The translations under genes and the position numbers were made by a program. Shown here in pieces: positions 45,471 to 55,055 of a DNA stretch of 64,000 nucleotides; positions within the stretch are counted from its first letter, which is position 1, and every line of letters starts with the position of its first letter. This DNA is from Alphaproteobacteria bacterium (GTDB lineage Bacteria > Pseudomonadota > Alphaproteobacteria > Elsterales > Elsteraceae): contig RDXE01000042.1 of the NCBI GenBank assembly GCA_004292755.1, positions 1-64,000 on the forward strand. The letters run 5' to 3'. The notes under the pieces are model-generated. The model saw only the letters and a program-made list of their open reading frames with translations, made no database searches and was not told the origin of the DNA.

Positions 45471-46353
45471 GACCGGCCTCAGCCGGGTGATGGTGGTGGT
45501 CCTCACCGTGGTGATGGTGGTGCGGGTGCTCCCCCCCGTCATGATGATGATGGTGATGGGAATGATCGTGGGGCGCACCCTGGACATGGTCGCGCTCATG
45601 GGCGAGCCATGCATACCACGCCTCCAACCCCTCCCCAGTGGTGGCTGAGACGGTGATCACCGTCAGGCCAGGGCGCACCGCGCGTGCAGCTGCGATCAGC
45701 TTGTCCAGATCAATGCCAACATAGGGCAGGAGGTCGCTCTTGGTGACCAGCAACAGGTCGGCCGAGGCGAACAAGCCTGGATATTTCAGCGGCTTATCCT
45801 CCCCCTCGGTGACCGAGAGCATGGCGACCCGGCGCGTCTCGCCTAAGTCAAACGCTGCGGGGCAGACAAGGTTGCCAACATTTTCCACAAACAGCACTGT
45901 GCCACTGGGCGGGTTCAACTCCCCCACCGCCAGGGTGACCATCTCAGCATCAAGATGGCAGCCCTTGCCGGTGTTGACTTGCAGGGCAGGCACGCCGGTG
46001 GCCCGGATGCGATCAGCATCAAGAGTGGTTTCCTGATCGCCCTCAATCACCGCCAGCGGCCAGCGCGCAGTCAAATCCTGCAGCGTGCGGACCAGCAGCG
46101 TGGTTTTGCCAGAGCCCGGTGATGACATCAGGTTCAGCACCAGCATCTGACTGGCCTGGAACAGGCGCCGATTGACGGTGGCGATACGGTTGTTCTTTGA
46201 CAGGATGTCTTGTTCAATCTTCACCAGCTTGCTTTGCTCCATGCCCGCGACCGAGACGCCGGCCTCGCCGCGGCCCATATGCAGGTCGGTCGCCGCGGGA
46301 TTGACGCCCTCAATCCGCTTTTCGCCGTCTCCGCATCCGCATACCGTACACAT
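45445..46353 (-). CDS. hypB: Nickel-inserting GTPase HypB with C-terminal His-rich tail
   Basis: 302 residues. GTPase that with HypA delivers nickel to the large subunit. The N-terminal metal motif CTVCGCG, P-loop [12 protein letters not shown], switch segment [10 protein letters not shown] (metal-binding Cys) and LVTKSDLL are standard. The oddity is the last 41 residues, which contain about 20 histidines ([13 protein letters not shown] onward). In characterised HypB proteins such a stretch lies near the N-terminus between CxxCxC and the P-loop; here that position has no His cluster. The tail may store or load nickel. TGATG junction with hypA; its 3' end overlaps hypF by 26 bases. Confidence 0.96.
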   Translation of the reverse strand: MCTVCGCGDGEKRIEGVNPAATDLHMGRGEAGVSVAGMEQSKLVKIEQDILSKNNRIATVNRRLFQASQMLVLNLMSSPGSGKTTLLVRTLQDLTARWPLAVIEGDQETTLDADRIRATGVPALQVNTGKGCHLDAEMVTLAVGELNPPSGTVLFVENVGNLVCPAAFDLGETRRVAMLSVTEGEDKPLKYPGLFASADLLLVTKSDLLPYVGIDLDKLIAAARAVRPGLTVITVSATTGEGLEAWYAWLAHERDHVQGAPHDHSHHHHHHDGGEHPHHHHHGEDHHHHPAEAGHDRAPPHA

Positions 46354-46694
46354 CACAGCACCTCCAATTCGACGACGCGCATTTGATCGCCATCGATGGT
46401 CAATACTTGGCCAGAGCCACAGGCGGGACAGCCATCACCCCGGCGGGCGATGGTGACTAGGCTGCCGCAAGCCATGCAGCGCCCGCGCCCAGGTGGTTCA
46501 TCGATCACCAGGGCTGCCCCTTCAGCGCGCGTGCCGTGGGCGACGCTGTCAAAGCAAAAGCGCAGCGCATGGGGGTCAACATGGCTCAGCGCGCCGATCT
46601 CCAGCTTGATCCAGCGCACGCCGCTGGTCTCAATGCCGCGAACATGGTCGGCCACGAGGTCGACGATGCCTTGGGCGAGCGCCATCTCATGCAT
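46353..46694 (-). CDS. hypA: Nickel metallochaperone HypA
   Basis: 113 residues. Nickel is bound by the N-terminal MHEM; structural zinc by two CxxC pairs in RCMACGS and GCPACGS. Works with HypB. The ATG at 46694 overlaps the hupK stop by eight bases. Confidence 0.96.
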   Translation of the reverse strand: MHEMALAQGIVDLVADHVRGIETSGVRWIKLEIGALSHVDPHALRFCFDSVAHGTRAEGAALVIDEPPGRGRCMACGSLVTIARRGDGCPACGSGQVLTIDGDQMRVVELEVL

Positions 46695-47868
46695 CGCCCG
46701 CCTCCTCCGCCACGGGACGGATGGCCAGTGCGACCGGCACGCAGGCATCCAGGCAGGTGACAGCTACGGCCATCCGGTCTGGCAGCGCGTGATCGTCTGG
46801 CAGGTCCAGCAACAACTGCGTCAGCGCGCCATCGGGGTGGAAGGTCCATTCCGTTGGGGCGACGATCCGCCAATCGGCGATCCGCCCACCCTCCAACCAG
46901 CAACCGTGAACGAGCGTGCCGCGGGCGGTTTCCACCACCCCGACGCCGGCACCGGTGGCAGTCTGCGGCACTGGGACAGCGTCAACCGGACCCAGATCAT
47001 CGATCTCCAGCCGCAATTGGGCAGGCAGCCACGCGGCATCGAGAGCGCGGGCGGCCATGCGCACCCACGGAACGGCACCATAGACACGCACCAGCGCGGC
47101 CAAGGCGGGGTCATGAGCCAACCGCGCGAAGGGGCCCGTTTCGGCCGGGTCACCATCCAGGGTGGGACAGCGGGTGAAGCCGGGTTGCTGCAACTGCTGC
47201 ACCCACCAGGCGGCGGGACGTTCCTCCAGCAGCATCGCGCACCCCTCCTGCCCGGCAGGCCAGACAGATCGCATATAGCGCACGACGCGCGCGGCTGGGC
47301 AGGCTCCTGCGGCCACCCAGGCCTCGATCCCGGACGCATCCTCATCGGCTGCGAGCCCAATCAGATCGGCCAGCGCATCCTCAATGTGATCGACAGCGCG
47401 GTGCAGGCTGGCTGGATCTGGGCCCTGTCTCCGCCCACCGGGCTGGATGCGTCCAAGCATCGCCCCCAGCCCATCGGTGGCGCGTTTCAGTGCCGCCAAC
47501 TGTTCGGCGGGCGGCGCCAAGCCAAGGCGGTGTGGCGCATCGATGGCAAAGGTCCAGCCATGACCGACCATCGCCTCTGCCAGCACCGCGATCCGGCGCA
47601 GGCTGGCCTCGGCGGGAGACACCTCCACACCACTCGCGGCTTCGATTGCACCGGCCGCCGCCACTGCATGGGCGACGCCACACAGATTGAACAGCATCGG
47701 CGCCAACACCATCGCGCGCTGCGGCGGATGGCCCTGGACCATCGGACCCAGCGGACGCTGTGGGCGGTGCCCGACACGCACCGCCCGCACCCGCTGCTCC
47801 ACCAGAGCCGTCACGTCGATGCGCTGGGCCGTGGTGATCGGTTCGACCAAGGCGGCAGCATCGCGCAT
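46687..47868 (-). CDS. hupK: Hydrogenase assembly protein HupK
   Basis: 393-residue relative of the large subunit that lacks the full set of metal-binding cysteines: the N-terminal CxxC is reduced to NLCGVAHA and the C-terminal pair survives as CLDACVPVALAIRP. HupK proteins are thought to act as scaffolds during assembly of oxygen-tolerant hydrogenases. The ATG at 47868 (GGAG upstream) follows the hupJ stop by one base. Confidence 0.88.
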   Translation of the reverse strand: MRDAAALVEPITTAQRIDVTALVEQRVRAVRVGHRPQRPLGPMVQGHPPQRAMVLAPMLFNLCGVAHAVAAAGAIEAASGVEVSPAEASLRRIAVLAEAMVGHGWTFAIDAPHRLGLAPPAEQLAALKRATDGLGAMLGRIQPGGRRQGPDPASLHRAVDHIEDALADLIGLAADEDASGIEAWVAAGACPAARVVRYMRSVWPAGQEGCAMLLEERPAAWWVQQLQQPGFTRCPTLDGDPAETGPFARLAHDPALAALVRVYGAVPWVRMAARALDAAWLPAQLRLEIDDLGPVDAVPVPQTATGAGVGVVETARGTLVHGCWLEGGRIADWRIVAPTEWTFHPDGALTQLLLDLPDDHALPDRMAVAVTCLDACVPVALAIRPVAEEAGDA

Positions 47869-47869
47869 C

Positions 47870-48589
47870 TCAACTGCTCCGCCCAAACAACAGAGCGCGC
47901 CGATCCGGATCGGCCACTCGGTCCACCCGCTGCTCCAGCGGCGGTGGCTGCGTCAGGCTGGAGCCCAGAGCGGGCGACGGCGCCGACACCTCCGGCTCGG
48001 CGCACAGCTCTTCAATCACCGCCAGAGCGGCCGCTTCGGCGTGGGCATCGTCCGGCAAGTCTGTCGGTGGTGAGAAAATGGACAGTGCCTTCAGCACGCC
48101 CGCCGGACCCGCCCGACCAACCAGAAACTCATACTGACCGGAGGGCAGGATTTCTGCGGCTGTGGTGCCATCGACCAAGCCATCCCACAGGGCGGGATCG
48201 CGCGGCAGCAGCACGGCGTTCAAGAACCAGGGTGTGACCACCACGCCCAGCCACCCCTCCGCCCAGGGGCGAAAGCCCAGTCCGCGCACCGACAGTGCGA
48301 AGTTACAGATCGGCACATCGCGCATCGCCGTGTCGGCCAAATGGCGATAGTGGGACAGCAGACTGTCCAGCCGCTGATCCAGCCGGTGGTCATCCTCCCG
48401 CCCATCCAGGGCAAGAAAGCGCGCGGTTTCTGCATCGCACACCGGGCAACGCCAATCGCCGGGAATGGCGTCAAACCGAGTGCCCGGCGCAACACCATGA
48501 GCCGGGTCGCCCAGGGCTGGATCATAGACATGCCAGCAAACGCCGCACTCATAGCGGCCGCCTGCCGACTCCTCCACCGCGGAGCCCAT
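47870..48589 (-). CDS. hupJ: HupI-HupJ fusion: rubredoxin plus HybE-type chaperone
   Basis: 239 residues. Residues about 12-60 form a rubredoxin domain ([12 protein letters not shown], then DWRCPVCDA: two CxxC knuckles), equivalent to HupI. Residues about 70-200 match the HybE/HupJ chaperone ([36 protein letters not shown]). In Rhizobium and Rhodobacter these are usually separate genes. HupI and HupJ support small-subunit Fe-S and large-subunit maturation. Begins 10 bases after hupH. Confidence 0.92.
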   Translation of the reverse strand: MGSAVEESAGGRYECGVCWHVYDPALGDPAHGVAPGTRFDAIPGDWRCPVCDAETARFLALDGREDDHRLDQRLDSLLSHYRHLADTAMRDVPICNFALSVRGLGFRPWAEGWLGVVVTPWFLNAVLLPRDPALWDGLVDGTTAAEILPSGQYEFLVGRAGPAGVLKALSIFSPPTDLPDDAHAEAAALAVIEELCAEPEVSAPSPALGSSLTQPPPLEQRVDRVADPDRRALLFGRSS

Positions 48590-48599
48590 GGTGGCGGAC

Positions 48600-49463
48600 C
48601 TAAACGAAGTAGGCGTCAAGCACGCGCCGCAGATGGCGCGCGCTGTCGGCAAAGTCTTCCGGCGCGGCTAGGGCAGCGCGCGGCACCGTGCCAATCTCAA
48701 TGGTGTCCAGGATCACCTTGTCGGATGCGTTGGTGAACTGCACAGACCAGACATGGCGATGGGCCGTCGCCGTGACCCGGCAATCACCATAGCCGCGGCT
48801 GACAATCTCCACAGGCCCCAACCCCAGCACCTGCTTCAGCAAGGCCATGTCTGGGTCCGACATTGGCAACAGGCTGAGCGAGATCACATGGTTTGGCTGG
48901 CCGTGCTGCCACTCCATCATCCGGGTTTGCACCTCGGCCAACACCGGCATGGCGTTCATGGTGCCCGGCGGCACTTCGGCTGGCAGCACCAGCTTGGTCA
49001 GCGTGCCATGGTCGGCCGCGGCGCGCACCACAGTCGGGATCGTTGCAACTTCGATGTGCTCAACCGGGGCCTCCGCGCCTGCGCCGCTGTCGACTGCGAG
49101 ACGCGCCACCCGCCAAACACCGGTCAAACCAGTCTCGGCAACGTGATAACGCCCAAGCCCGGTCAGCTCCGCACTCACTTCACCGCGCCCCAGCGTGTCC
49201 AGCAGCAGGCTGCGCTGGGCCTCGGTCAACTCGGTGAGGCCAAGGGTGGTTTCCGTGCCCGCATCCAGCGCTGCTGCAATCGCCCGCAAGGCAGCCGCGA
49301 CGGGAGCCGCGTCCGGACTATCAGGGTCGATGGACGCCAGCACGCGGCGCTGGTCGGAATAGCCATTCGGCATGTCGATGATCAGCGGCGTCTCCCCCAG
49401 GCCGCACAGGACCGGTGACGCGGGCGGCTCTTCTTCCTGCCAGGACATTGGATGCGCGATCAT
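48600..49463 (-). CDS. hupH: Hydrogenase expression/formation protein HupH
   Basis: 287 residues of the HyaF/HupH/HoxQ family, needed with HupG for small-subunit maturation under oxygen. Motif [20 protein letters not shown], family [19 protein letters not shown]. The ATG at 49463 has GGGGGAGAG upstream. Located 42 bases after hupG. Confidence 0.93.
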   Translation of the reverse strand: MIAHPMSWQEEEPPASPVLCGLGETPLIIDMPNGYSDQRRVLASIDPDSPDAAPVAAALRAIAAALDAGTETTLGLTELTEAQRSLLLDTLGRGEVSAELTGLGRYHVAETGLTGVWRVARLAVDSGAGAEAPVEHIEVATIPTVVRAAADHGTLTKLVLPAEVPPGTMNAMPVLAEVQTRMMEWQHGQPNHVISLSLLPMSDPDMALLKQVLGLGPVEIVSRGYGDCRVTATAHRHVWSVQFTNASDKVILDTIEIGTVPRAALAAPEDFADSARHLRRVLDAYFV

Positions 49464-49505
49464 GACTCTCCCCCTTGTCACGCCCCGCTACGGGTGGCGG
49501 TTGGA

Positions 49506-49874
49506 TCACGCAGCCGACTGCAGCCGACCCAACGCCCTTGTGTAGGCCGTCCAGTCTTGAATGCGCGGCAAGACATCGTGGATGGACCCATTGCCGCACA
49601 CCACCAGCGACGGCAGCACAATCACCTGGGCCGAAGCCATCACACCCAGCACATCTGCGGGTTCCACGAGGGCCGTGCGCAGAGTCGGGTCAGATCGCCG
49701 CAGCTCCCGCATGACCACCACCAAATCAATCGCTTCCCCCTGCCGTGCTGGATCAGACGCCAGCAAAACCATCCCCAGACCAGGACTGGCGATGAAGTCA
49801 GCAAGCTGCGCACCCGTTAGTTTGGTTACTTCTGCGGATGCCACCATGTCATTAAAGCGGTCTATGGCACTCAT
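49506..49874 (-). CDS. hupG: Hydrogenase maturation protein HupG (HyaE family)
   Basis: 122-residue thioredoxin-fold protein without a CxxC active site, typical of HyaE/HupG/HoxO. Conserved ending LVVCGNGSIHDVLPRIQDW. It binds the Tat signal of the small subunit. Start overlaps the hupF stop (TGATG). Confidence 0.9.
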   Translation of the reverse strand: MSAIDRFNDMVASAEVTKLTGAQLADFIASPGLGMVLLASDPARQGEAIDLVVVMRELRRSDPTLRTALVEPADVLGVMASAQVIVLPSLVVCGNGSIHDVLPRIQDWTAYTRALGRLQSAA

Positions 49875-50176
49875 CACTCAGTCTCCCCCCTGAGATGCGC
49901 GGGCAAGGTTGGCGCGCGATCAATCAGATCTTGGAACAGATGGTCGAAGGACTTGCCCTCCAACGCCGCCTCCAGCCCATCCAACGCCTGGTCGATGGCC
50001 TGCGCCTCCTCCCGGTCGATCACCCGCAAGGCGCGGTCGACATGGACCAGAACATGGCTGCCGACTGTGACCGGACCGGTCATCAGCAACGAGACGTCGC
50101 GTTCTTCCCCCCGGCCAACGCAGCGGGCGGAAAAAGGGCTGGTAGAAACCACCAGCATGGGCACCGCGATGCACAT
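49874..50176 (-). CDS. hupF: HypC-like chaperone HupF
   Basis: 100 residues. HypC-type N-terminus MCIAVPMLVV with extra C-terminal 25 residues, as in HupF/HoxL. It protects the large subunit from oxygen during assembly. Eight bases after hupD. Confidence 0.93.
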   Translation of the reverse strand: MCIAVPMLVVSTSPFSARCVGRGEERDVSLLMTGPVTVGSHVLVHVDRALRVIDREEAQAIDQALDGLEAALEGKSFDHLFQDLIDRAPTLPAHLRGETE

Positions 50177-50184
50177 GGCCTGGG

Positions 50185-50895
50185 CTAGTCCGCTGCTTCG
50201 TTGAACACCACGCGCGGATCGCCCAGGCGCCAGGCATCGCCTTCCGATGGGCGGCCTTTCTCGTAGCTGTCGATGTCGAGGCCAGGACCCAAAAGGTCAG
50301 CCGCGGACGCCAGCGGCACGGCACGGCGCCGACAGGGGAACCCCCAACTCGCCAACTGTGCCAGACACACGCCAACCGCTGCTTCCACTTGGTTCGCCAC
50401 GGCCTGCGACAGCGAGCCGCCATAGTCATCCAGGCGACCGGCTTGCACACCGATCAGCAGCATCTCGATCGGCACCTGCCCCAAGAGCTGCGCACAGGAG
50501 ATCACCTCCTGAAAGCCGGTTTGATGCAGGCTCATTTTGCGAATGCCGGTAAAGCGCGGCACTTCCTCGTTGCGCACGAGGCGTAGGCGACCGGGTGGAT
50601 CGCCATAATCAATCGCGTCGAACACGATCAGCCGGTCGGCGTCCCGGACGTGGTCAACCAGATAGACCCCTTGGGTGCCACCATCCAGCAGGCGCACGCC
50701 CGGTGCCATCTCGTACCGCCGATACAGCGCTTCAATGCAGCGCACGCCAAAGCCTTCATCGGCCCACAGCAGATTGCCAATACCGAGGACCAAGACATCG
50801 ACTCGGGCGTCGACCAACTGCTCAGTCGCGTCGGTCAAGGTGTCCCGCGGCTGGGCAGCCAATCTAATGCGGGCGTCCAATGGTTCGCTGGTCAT
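50185..50895 (-). CDS. hupD: Hydrogenase maturation protease HupD
   Basis: Endopeptidase that removes the large-subunit C-terminus after nickel insertion. 236 residues; motifs VLGIGNLLWADEGFGVRC and FDAIDYGDPPGRL contain the metal-sensing acids, and SLHQTGFQE the His. The N-terminus has about 30 residues beyond the usual start, so a later start is possible. A 118-base gap to hupC contains CCGCGG-ended self-complementary sequence that may pause or trim the message. Confidence 0.94.
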   Translation of the reverse strand: MTSEPLDARIRLAAQPRDTLTDATEQLVDARVDVLVLGIGNLLWADEGFGVRCIEALYRRYEMAPGVRLLDGGTQGVYLVDHVRDADRLIVFDAIDYGDPPGRLRLVRNEEVPRFTGIRKMSLHQTGFQEVISCAQLLGQVPIEMLLIGVQAGRLDDYGGSLSQAVANQVEAAVGVCLAQLASWGFPCRRRAVPLASAADLLGPGLDIDSYEKGRPSEGDAWRLGDPRVVFNEAAD

Positions 50896-51013
50896 GGCGG
50901 TGTCCCCCCTTTGGGACTGGCCCAAACACCCGGGCATGAGATCGCGGGAAACGAGGTGGGTAGACCCGCGGCGCCAGCATCCTTATGCCAGCACCGCGGG
51001 GCACCCCGGCGGG

Positions 51014-51745
51014 TTAGGGAGCGTCGTCCTTGAACATCCGTTCGCCGGACACCATCGTCGAAATCATCGACTGACGGCTCATGATGTCCTCACGCACCGC
51101 GGCATAGATGTGGATGATCACGAACAAGATGATCGCCCACATGCCGTAGTGATGGATGGTGTGTAGGTTCTGCGTGTTGCCTGCGAGACCAATCACCCAG
51201 CCAAAGGCTGTGTGGCTCCAATGACCCGGACCAGCACCCTCGGCATACATCGCAAAGCCGGTGACGATCATCAGGGTGGTCATACAGGTGAACATCAAGA
51301 ACATCGCCAGCTGTGCCAGCGGGTTGTGACCGTAGTACTTCTTTGGATAGGGCGCTAGAAAGGCATACCAACGCGCCTCGAACACCACTTCCCGCCACCA
51401 GTTTGGACGCCAGAACGGGATGTAGAAGATTTCGCGGCTGTGCTTGTTGCCAACAAACCCCCAGTAGATACGGAACAGGAACCCAACTGCGAGCACATAG
51501 CCCGCGATGAAATGGGCCATGCGGATATAGCCCATCACAAAGGTGAAGGTTGCCTCCCCGCCGACTGACGGCAGCGGAGCGCCGATGAAGTAGCCCGTGA
51601 TGCACAGCACCAGGATTGCGACGACATTGATCCAGTGCCACAGCCGCACCGGCGCCTCGTAGATATAGTACGAGGTGCGCGACACCTTCGGGTTCGCCGT
51701 GTAGGGGTTGAACGGAACTGGCCCCTGCTTCAGGTCCATGGTCAT
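51014..51745 (-). CDS. hupC: Ni/Fe-hydrogenase b-type cytochrome HupC
   Basis: 243-residue diheme membrane anchor passing electrons from HupS to quinone. Four membrane segments; heme histidines in RLWHWINVV, MAHFIAGYV and near HHYGMW. The ATG at 51745 has AAGGAGG eight bases upstream. It lies 25 bases after hupL. Confidence 0.96.
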   Translation of the reverse strand: MTMDLKQGPVPFNPYTANPKVSRTSYYIYEAPVRLWHWINVVAILVLCITGYFIGAPLPSVGGEATFTFVMGYIRMAHFIAGYVLAVGFLFRIYWGFVGNKHSREIFYIPFWRPNWWREVVFEARWYAFLAPYPKKYYGHNPLAQLAMFLMFTCMTTLMIVTGFAMYAEGAGPGHWSHTAFGWVIGLAGNTQNLHTIHHYGMWAIILFVIIHIYAAVREDIMSRQSMISTMVSGERMFKDDAP

Positions 51746-51770
51746 GGCTCGCCTCCTTAAGGCTGGGGCG

Positions 51771-53564
51771 TCACCGAACGGTGACGCGCGCCATCTCCTG
51801 ACCGTCCGGCGACACGACGTGCGTGGCGCAAGCAAGGCAGGGGTCGAAGGAATGCAGCGTCCGCAGGATTTCCAGCGGCTGCTCGGGGTCGGCCATCGGG
51901 GTGTTCAGCAAGCTTGCCTCGAAGGCGCCGATGCGGCCTTCAGCGTCACGCGGGCTGCCGTTCCACGTGGTCGGCACAATGGCTTGGTAGTTGGCAATCT
52001 TGCCGCCATCGATCTTGACCCAGTGACCCAGGGCACCGCGCGGTGCTTCGGTGAAGCCAACACCCTTGGTGGAGGCGGGCCAGGTGCTCGGCTCCCACTT
52101 CTCGGTGTTGGCCGTCGACCGGTCGCCCGCTTTGAGGCGCGCGATCAGCTTGTCATAGAAGTACTTCATCTTGTGGGCCGCCCAGGAAGCCTCCAACCCA
52201 CGCGCCGCGGTGCGGCCGAGAGTGGAGAACAGCGCCTGCACCGGCAGGTCCAGTGTCTTCAGAAGCTTTTCCGTCGGCTCCTTAAACTCTGGAATGTTGC
52301 GAGCATAGCCGACGATGTAACGGGCCAGCGGCCCCACTTCGCAGGCATGACCCTTCCAGCGCGGTGCCTTCACCCACGAATACTTGGCACTTTCGTCCAA
52401 GGCTTCGATGTGGGTGCGCGTGCCCTTGGCATTGGGGCCTAGCACATAGTTCGGCTCGGTCACGCCATCCCAGGGGTGCAGACCCTTGCGCTCATCGGGA
52501 TAGCGATACCAGGAGTGGGTGACGAATTCCTGGATGTGCGACGGATCGGTCAGGTCCGGGTCTTCGATGCGATCCAGGCGGCCCTCGGTGATCACCCCGC
52601 GCGGCAGCATGAGGTTTTTCATCGAGTAGTCGTTGGCATTGTCTGGGATGTCGCCATAGGACAAGACCGAGGTGGAAGACAAGCCACCACCAAACGTCCA
52701 ATCCTTGTAGAACGAGGCAATCGCCACCAGGTCCGGGATGTACACTTGATCGATGAAATCGATCGAGCGCTGAATGATCCCCGCCACCATGTTCAGACTG
52801 GTCATGTTGATGGCGCCAACGGCACCGACACCGTCGATGTTGATTGGCGACGGCACGCCGCCAACCAACCAGTTCGGGTGCGGATTCTTGCCCCCGAACA
52901 CCGTATGCACCTTCACGATTTCCTTCTGGAAGTCCAACGCTTCCAGGTAATGGGCCACGGCCATCAGGTTCGCTTCGGGCGGCAGCTTGTAGGCCTTATG
53001 CCCCCAATAGCCGTTCTTGAACGGGCCGAGCTGGCCGGACTCCACAAAGGCGGTCAGCCGCGCCTTCAAGTCACGGAAGTACCCCGGCGACGACATCGGC
53101 CACGACGAGATTGACTGCGCCAGTTCCGATGTTGCCTTCGGATCCGCACTCAAGGCCGAGACCACATCCACCCAATCCAGCGCATGCAGGTGGTAGAAAT
53201 GGACCAAGTGGTCATGCACCTGCAGGCACAGTTGCATTAAGTTGCGGATGGTGTTGGCGTTCTCTGGGATTTTGATGCCCAGCGCGTTTTCCACGGCACG
53301 GACTGAGGTCAGCGCGTGTGTGCCAGTGCACACACCGCAAATCCGCTCGGTGAACGCCCAGGCGTCGCGCGGGTCGCGACCCTTCAGGATCACCTCCAGC
53401 CCGCGCCACATGGTGCCGGTGGAGACAGCGTTGCGGATCACATTGCCACCGTCGACATTCACTTCGACGCGCAGGTGGCCTTCGATGCGGGTGACGGGAT
53501 CGACGACGACACGCTTGCCGCCATTGTCCAGTGCAAACCCGTTCGGGGTGTTGAGCGTTGCCAT
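51771..53564 (-). CDS. hupL: Uptake [NiFe]-hydrogenase large subunit
   Basis: 597 residues, bearing the NiFe(CN)2CO active site. The L1 motif [13 protein letters not shown] (Cys near 75 and 78) and L2 motif DPCLACATH (Cys576 and Cys579) bind nickel. HupD should cleave after His582, releasing 15 residues beginning VVSPDGQEM. Its C-terminal tail confirms a Hup-type, protease-processed enzyme. 37 bases after hupS. Confidence 0.98.
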   Translation of the reverse strand: MATLNTPNGFALDNGGKRVVVDPVTRIEGHLRVEVNVDGGNVIRNAVSTGTMWRGLEVILKGRDPRDAWAFTERICGVCTGTHALTSVRAVENALGIKIPENANTIRNLMQLCLQVHDHLVHFYHLHALDWVDVVSALSADPKATSELAQSISSWPMSSPGYFRDLKARLTAFVESGQLGPFKNGYWGHKAYKLPPEANLMAVAHYLEALDFQKEIVKVHTVFGGKNPHPNWLVGGVPSPINIDGVGAVGAINMTSLNMVAGIIQRSIDFIDQVYIPDLVAIASFYKDWTFGGGLSSTSVLSYGDIPDNANDYSMKNLMLPRGVITEGRLDRIEDPDLTDPSHIQEFVTHSWYRYPDERKGLHPWDGVTEPNYVLGPNAKGTRTHIEALDESAKYSWVKAPRWKGHACEVGPLARYIVGYARNIPEFKEPTEKLLKTLDLPVQALFSTLGRTAARGLEASWAAHKMKYFYDKLIARLKAGDRSTANTEKWEPSTWPASTKGVGFTEAPRGALGHWVKIDGGKIANYQAIVPTTWNGSPRDAEGRIGAFEASLLNTPMADPEQPLEILRTLHSFDPCLACATHVVSPDGQEMARVTVR

Positions 53565-53601
53565 AATTGGGGCCCCGTCTCTAGAGGATCGTGGCGGAGG
53601 G

Positions 53602-54699
53602 TTAAACGCGTTCGCGCTCGGCGGCTGTTTCGGCCGACTTCATGCGCAGCCGCTTGACCGCGCTGGCACCAGCATGGGCTGCGACCGCCACACCCGCCGC
53701 CGTGGCCAGGGTGCCGCCGATCTGGTCAGCCGTGCTTTCGATGCCGATCTGCGGAATGCCCGACAGCCGCTGGTAGAACGGCCCCTTGTCCCAGAACCCA
53801 TCCTCGGAGCAGCCAATACAGCCATGGCCCGAGGCGATTGGGAACGAGACGCCATCGTTCCATCGCACTGTGGAGCAAGCGTTGTAAGTGGTTGGACCCT
53901 TGCAGCCCACCTTGTACAGGCAGTAACCGCGGCGGGCGTTCTCATCATCCCAGGCTTCCACAAACTGTCCCGCATCGAAATGCGGCCGACGGTAGCACTT
54001 ATCGTGGATGCGCTGACCGTAATACATCGCTGGACGACCTTGACGGTCGAGTTCCGGCATGCGGTCGAAGGTCAGGATGTAGGAGACCACACCGGTCATC
54101 ACTTCGGCAATCGGCGGACAACCCGGCACCTTAATGATTGGCTTGCCGCTGATAACCTTGTCGATCGGGACGGCATTGGTGGGATTGGGCTTTGCTGCTT
54201 GCACGCAGCCCCAGGATGCGCAGGAGCCCCAGGCGATCACCGCCGCGGCATCATTGCACACTTCCTTCAACTGCTCCACGAACGGACGCCCACCGACAAT
54301 GCAGTACATGCCGTCATTGTTGAGGGGTGGGTTGCCTTCAATGGCAGCGATGTACTTGCCGCGATATTTTTCGCGGATCTCATCCAGGATCGCTTCGGCC
54401 TGATGGCCCGCTGCTGCCATGATCGTGTCGTCATAGTCGAGGCTGAGCATCGACAGCACAACATCTTTCACCAGGGGGTGCGCAGAGCGGATAAAACTTT
54501 CCGAACAGCAGGTGCATTCCAGACCGTGCAGCCACAACACTGGAATGCGTGGCTTCACTTCCATGGCATTGGCGATCTTGTCCGCAAACGCCGGGCCAAG
54601 GCCCATAGAGGCTGCAGTCAGGGAGCAGAATTTCAGAAACGACCGGCGGCTGATGCCTTGCCGGCGGATCACATCGTAAAAGGTTTCCTCGCGGGCCAT
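53602..54699 (-). CDS. hupS: Uptake [NiFe]-hydrogenase small subunit, oxygen-tolerant type
   Basis: 365 residues from the ATG at 54699 (GGAG upstream). A Tat signal with SRRSFLKFC exports the folded HupSL dimer. Fe-S ligands are spread through the protein. The proximal cluster has ECTCCSES (Cys62, 64, 65) and GSCASWGC (Cys160, 165): the extra cysteines at 64 and 165 are the hallmark of the [4Fe-3S] cluster in group 1d oxygen-tolerant enzymes such as Ralstonia HoxK, whereas standard enzymes have Gly there. A C-terminal hydrophobic helix ([15 protein letters not shown]) anchors it. First gene of the operon. Confidence 0.97.
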   Translation of the reverse strand: MAREETFYDVIRRQGISRRSFLKFCSLTAASMGLGPAFADKIANAMEVKPRIPVLWLHGLECTCCSESFIRSAHPLVKDVVLSMLSLDYDDTIMAAAGHQAEAILDEIREKYRGKYIAAIEGNPPLNNDGMYCIVGGRPFVEQLKEVCNDAAAVIAWGSCASWGCVQAAKPNPTNAVPIDKVISGKPIIKVPGCPPIAEVMTGVVSYILTFDRMPELDRQGRPAMYYGQRIHDKCYRRPHFDAGQFVEAWDDENARRGYCLYKVGCKGPTTYNACSTVRWNDGVSFPIASGHGCIGCSEDGFWDKGPFYQRLSGIPQIGIESTADQIGGTLATAAGVAVAAHAGASAVKRLRMKSAETAAERERV

Positions 54700-54882
54700 G
54701 GGGATGATCTCCGGGCCTGGTAGCACCTGACCCGACAGGCTGTCGGGCCGCATCCCCCGCTGATTTCAGCAGCCCCCCTTTGCTGCCGAAAACCGCTCCT
54801 GCAGCCAGCCCGCAGGGAGCTGGAGGCAGAACCGATCATCGAGGTTGCTATGCGACGTACGCGTGTGTGCAGTGCACAAACA

Positions 54883-54896
54883 TTGACCTGGATCAA
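54883..54896. promoter_or_regulatory. FNR/FixK-type box upstream of hupS
   Basis: TTGACCTGGATCAA differs from the consensus TTGAT-N4-ATCAA by one base. It lies 184 bases before the hupS ATG in a 356-base gap. Next to it is the odd-centred palindrome TGTGCAGTGCACA (54866-54878). No convincing sigma54 -24/-12 element was found. Oxygen-responsive control is therefore likely. Confidence 0.65.
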
Positions 54897-55055
54897 AAAG
54901 CCTGAGCGCAATTATCAAGCATACAGCCGATAACCACCGCAATCCGGCATCAAACTGCAAGAATTCTGATAAAAAACTGGTGCCGCGAGGCGGGCTGCGT
55001 CAATCCACCACGCTTGAGAGTGTGAGCCATTGACCGGGGTGCCCGCCATCAGTGC

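Noticed and set aside
45480-45580. CAC/CAT-rich microsatellite-like run
   Set aside because: Explained by the His codons of the HypB tail; not a tandem-repeat element.
46396-48237. A 613-codon plus-strand frame opposite hypA-hupK-hupJ
   Set aside because: Antisense shadow of three well-supported hydrogenase genes.
53242-54723. A 493-codon plus-strand frame opposite hupS and the start of hupL
   Set aside because: Antisense shadow; HupS and HupL are unambiguous.
54700-55055. Sigma54 promoter for hupS
   Set aside because: Searched for GG-N10-GC spacing on the minus strand; GGCACCAGTT is followed by T-rich sequence without the -12 GC.
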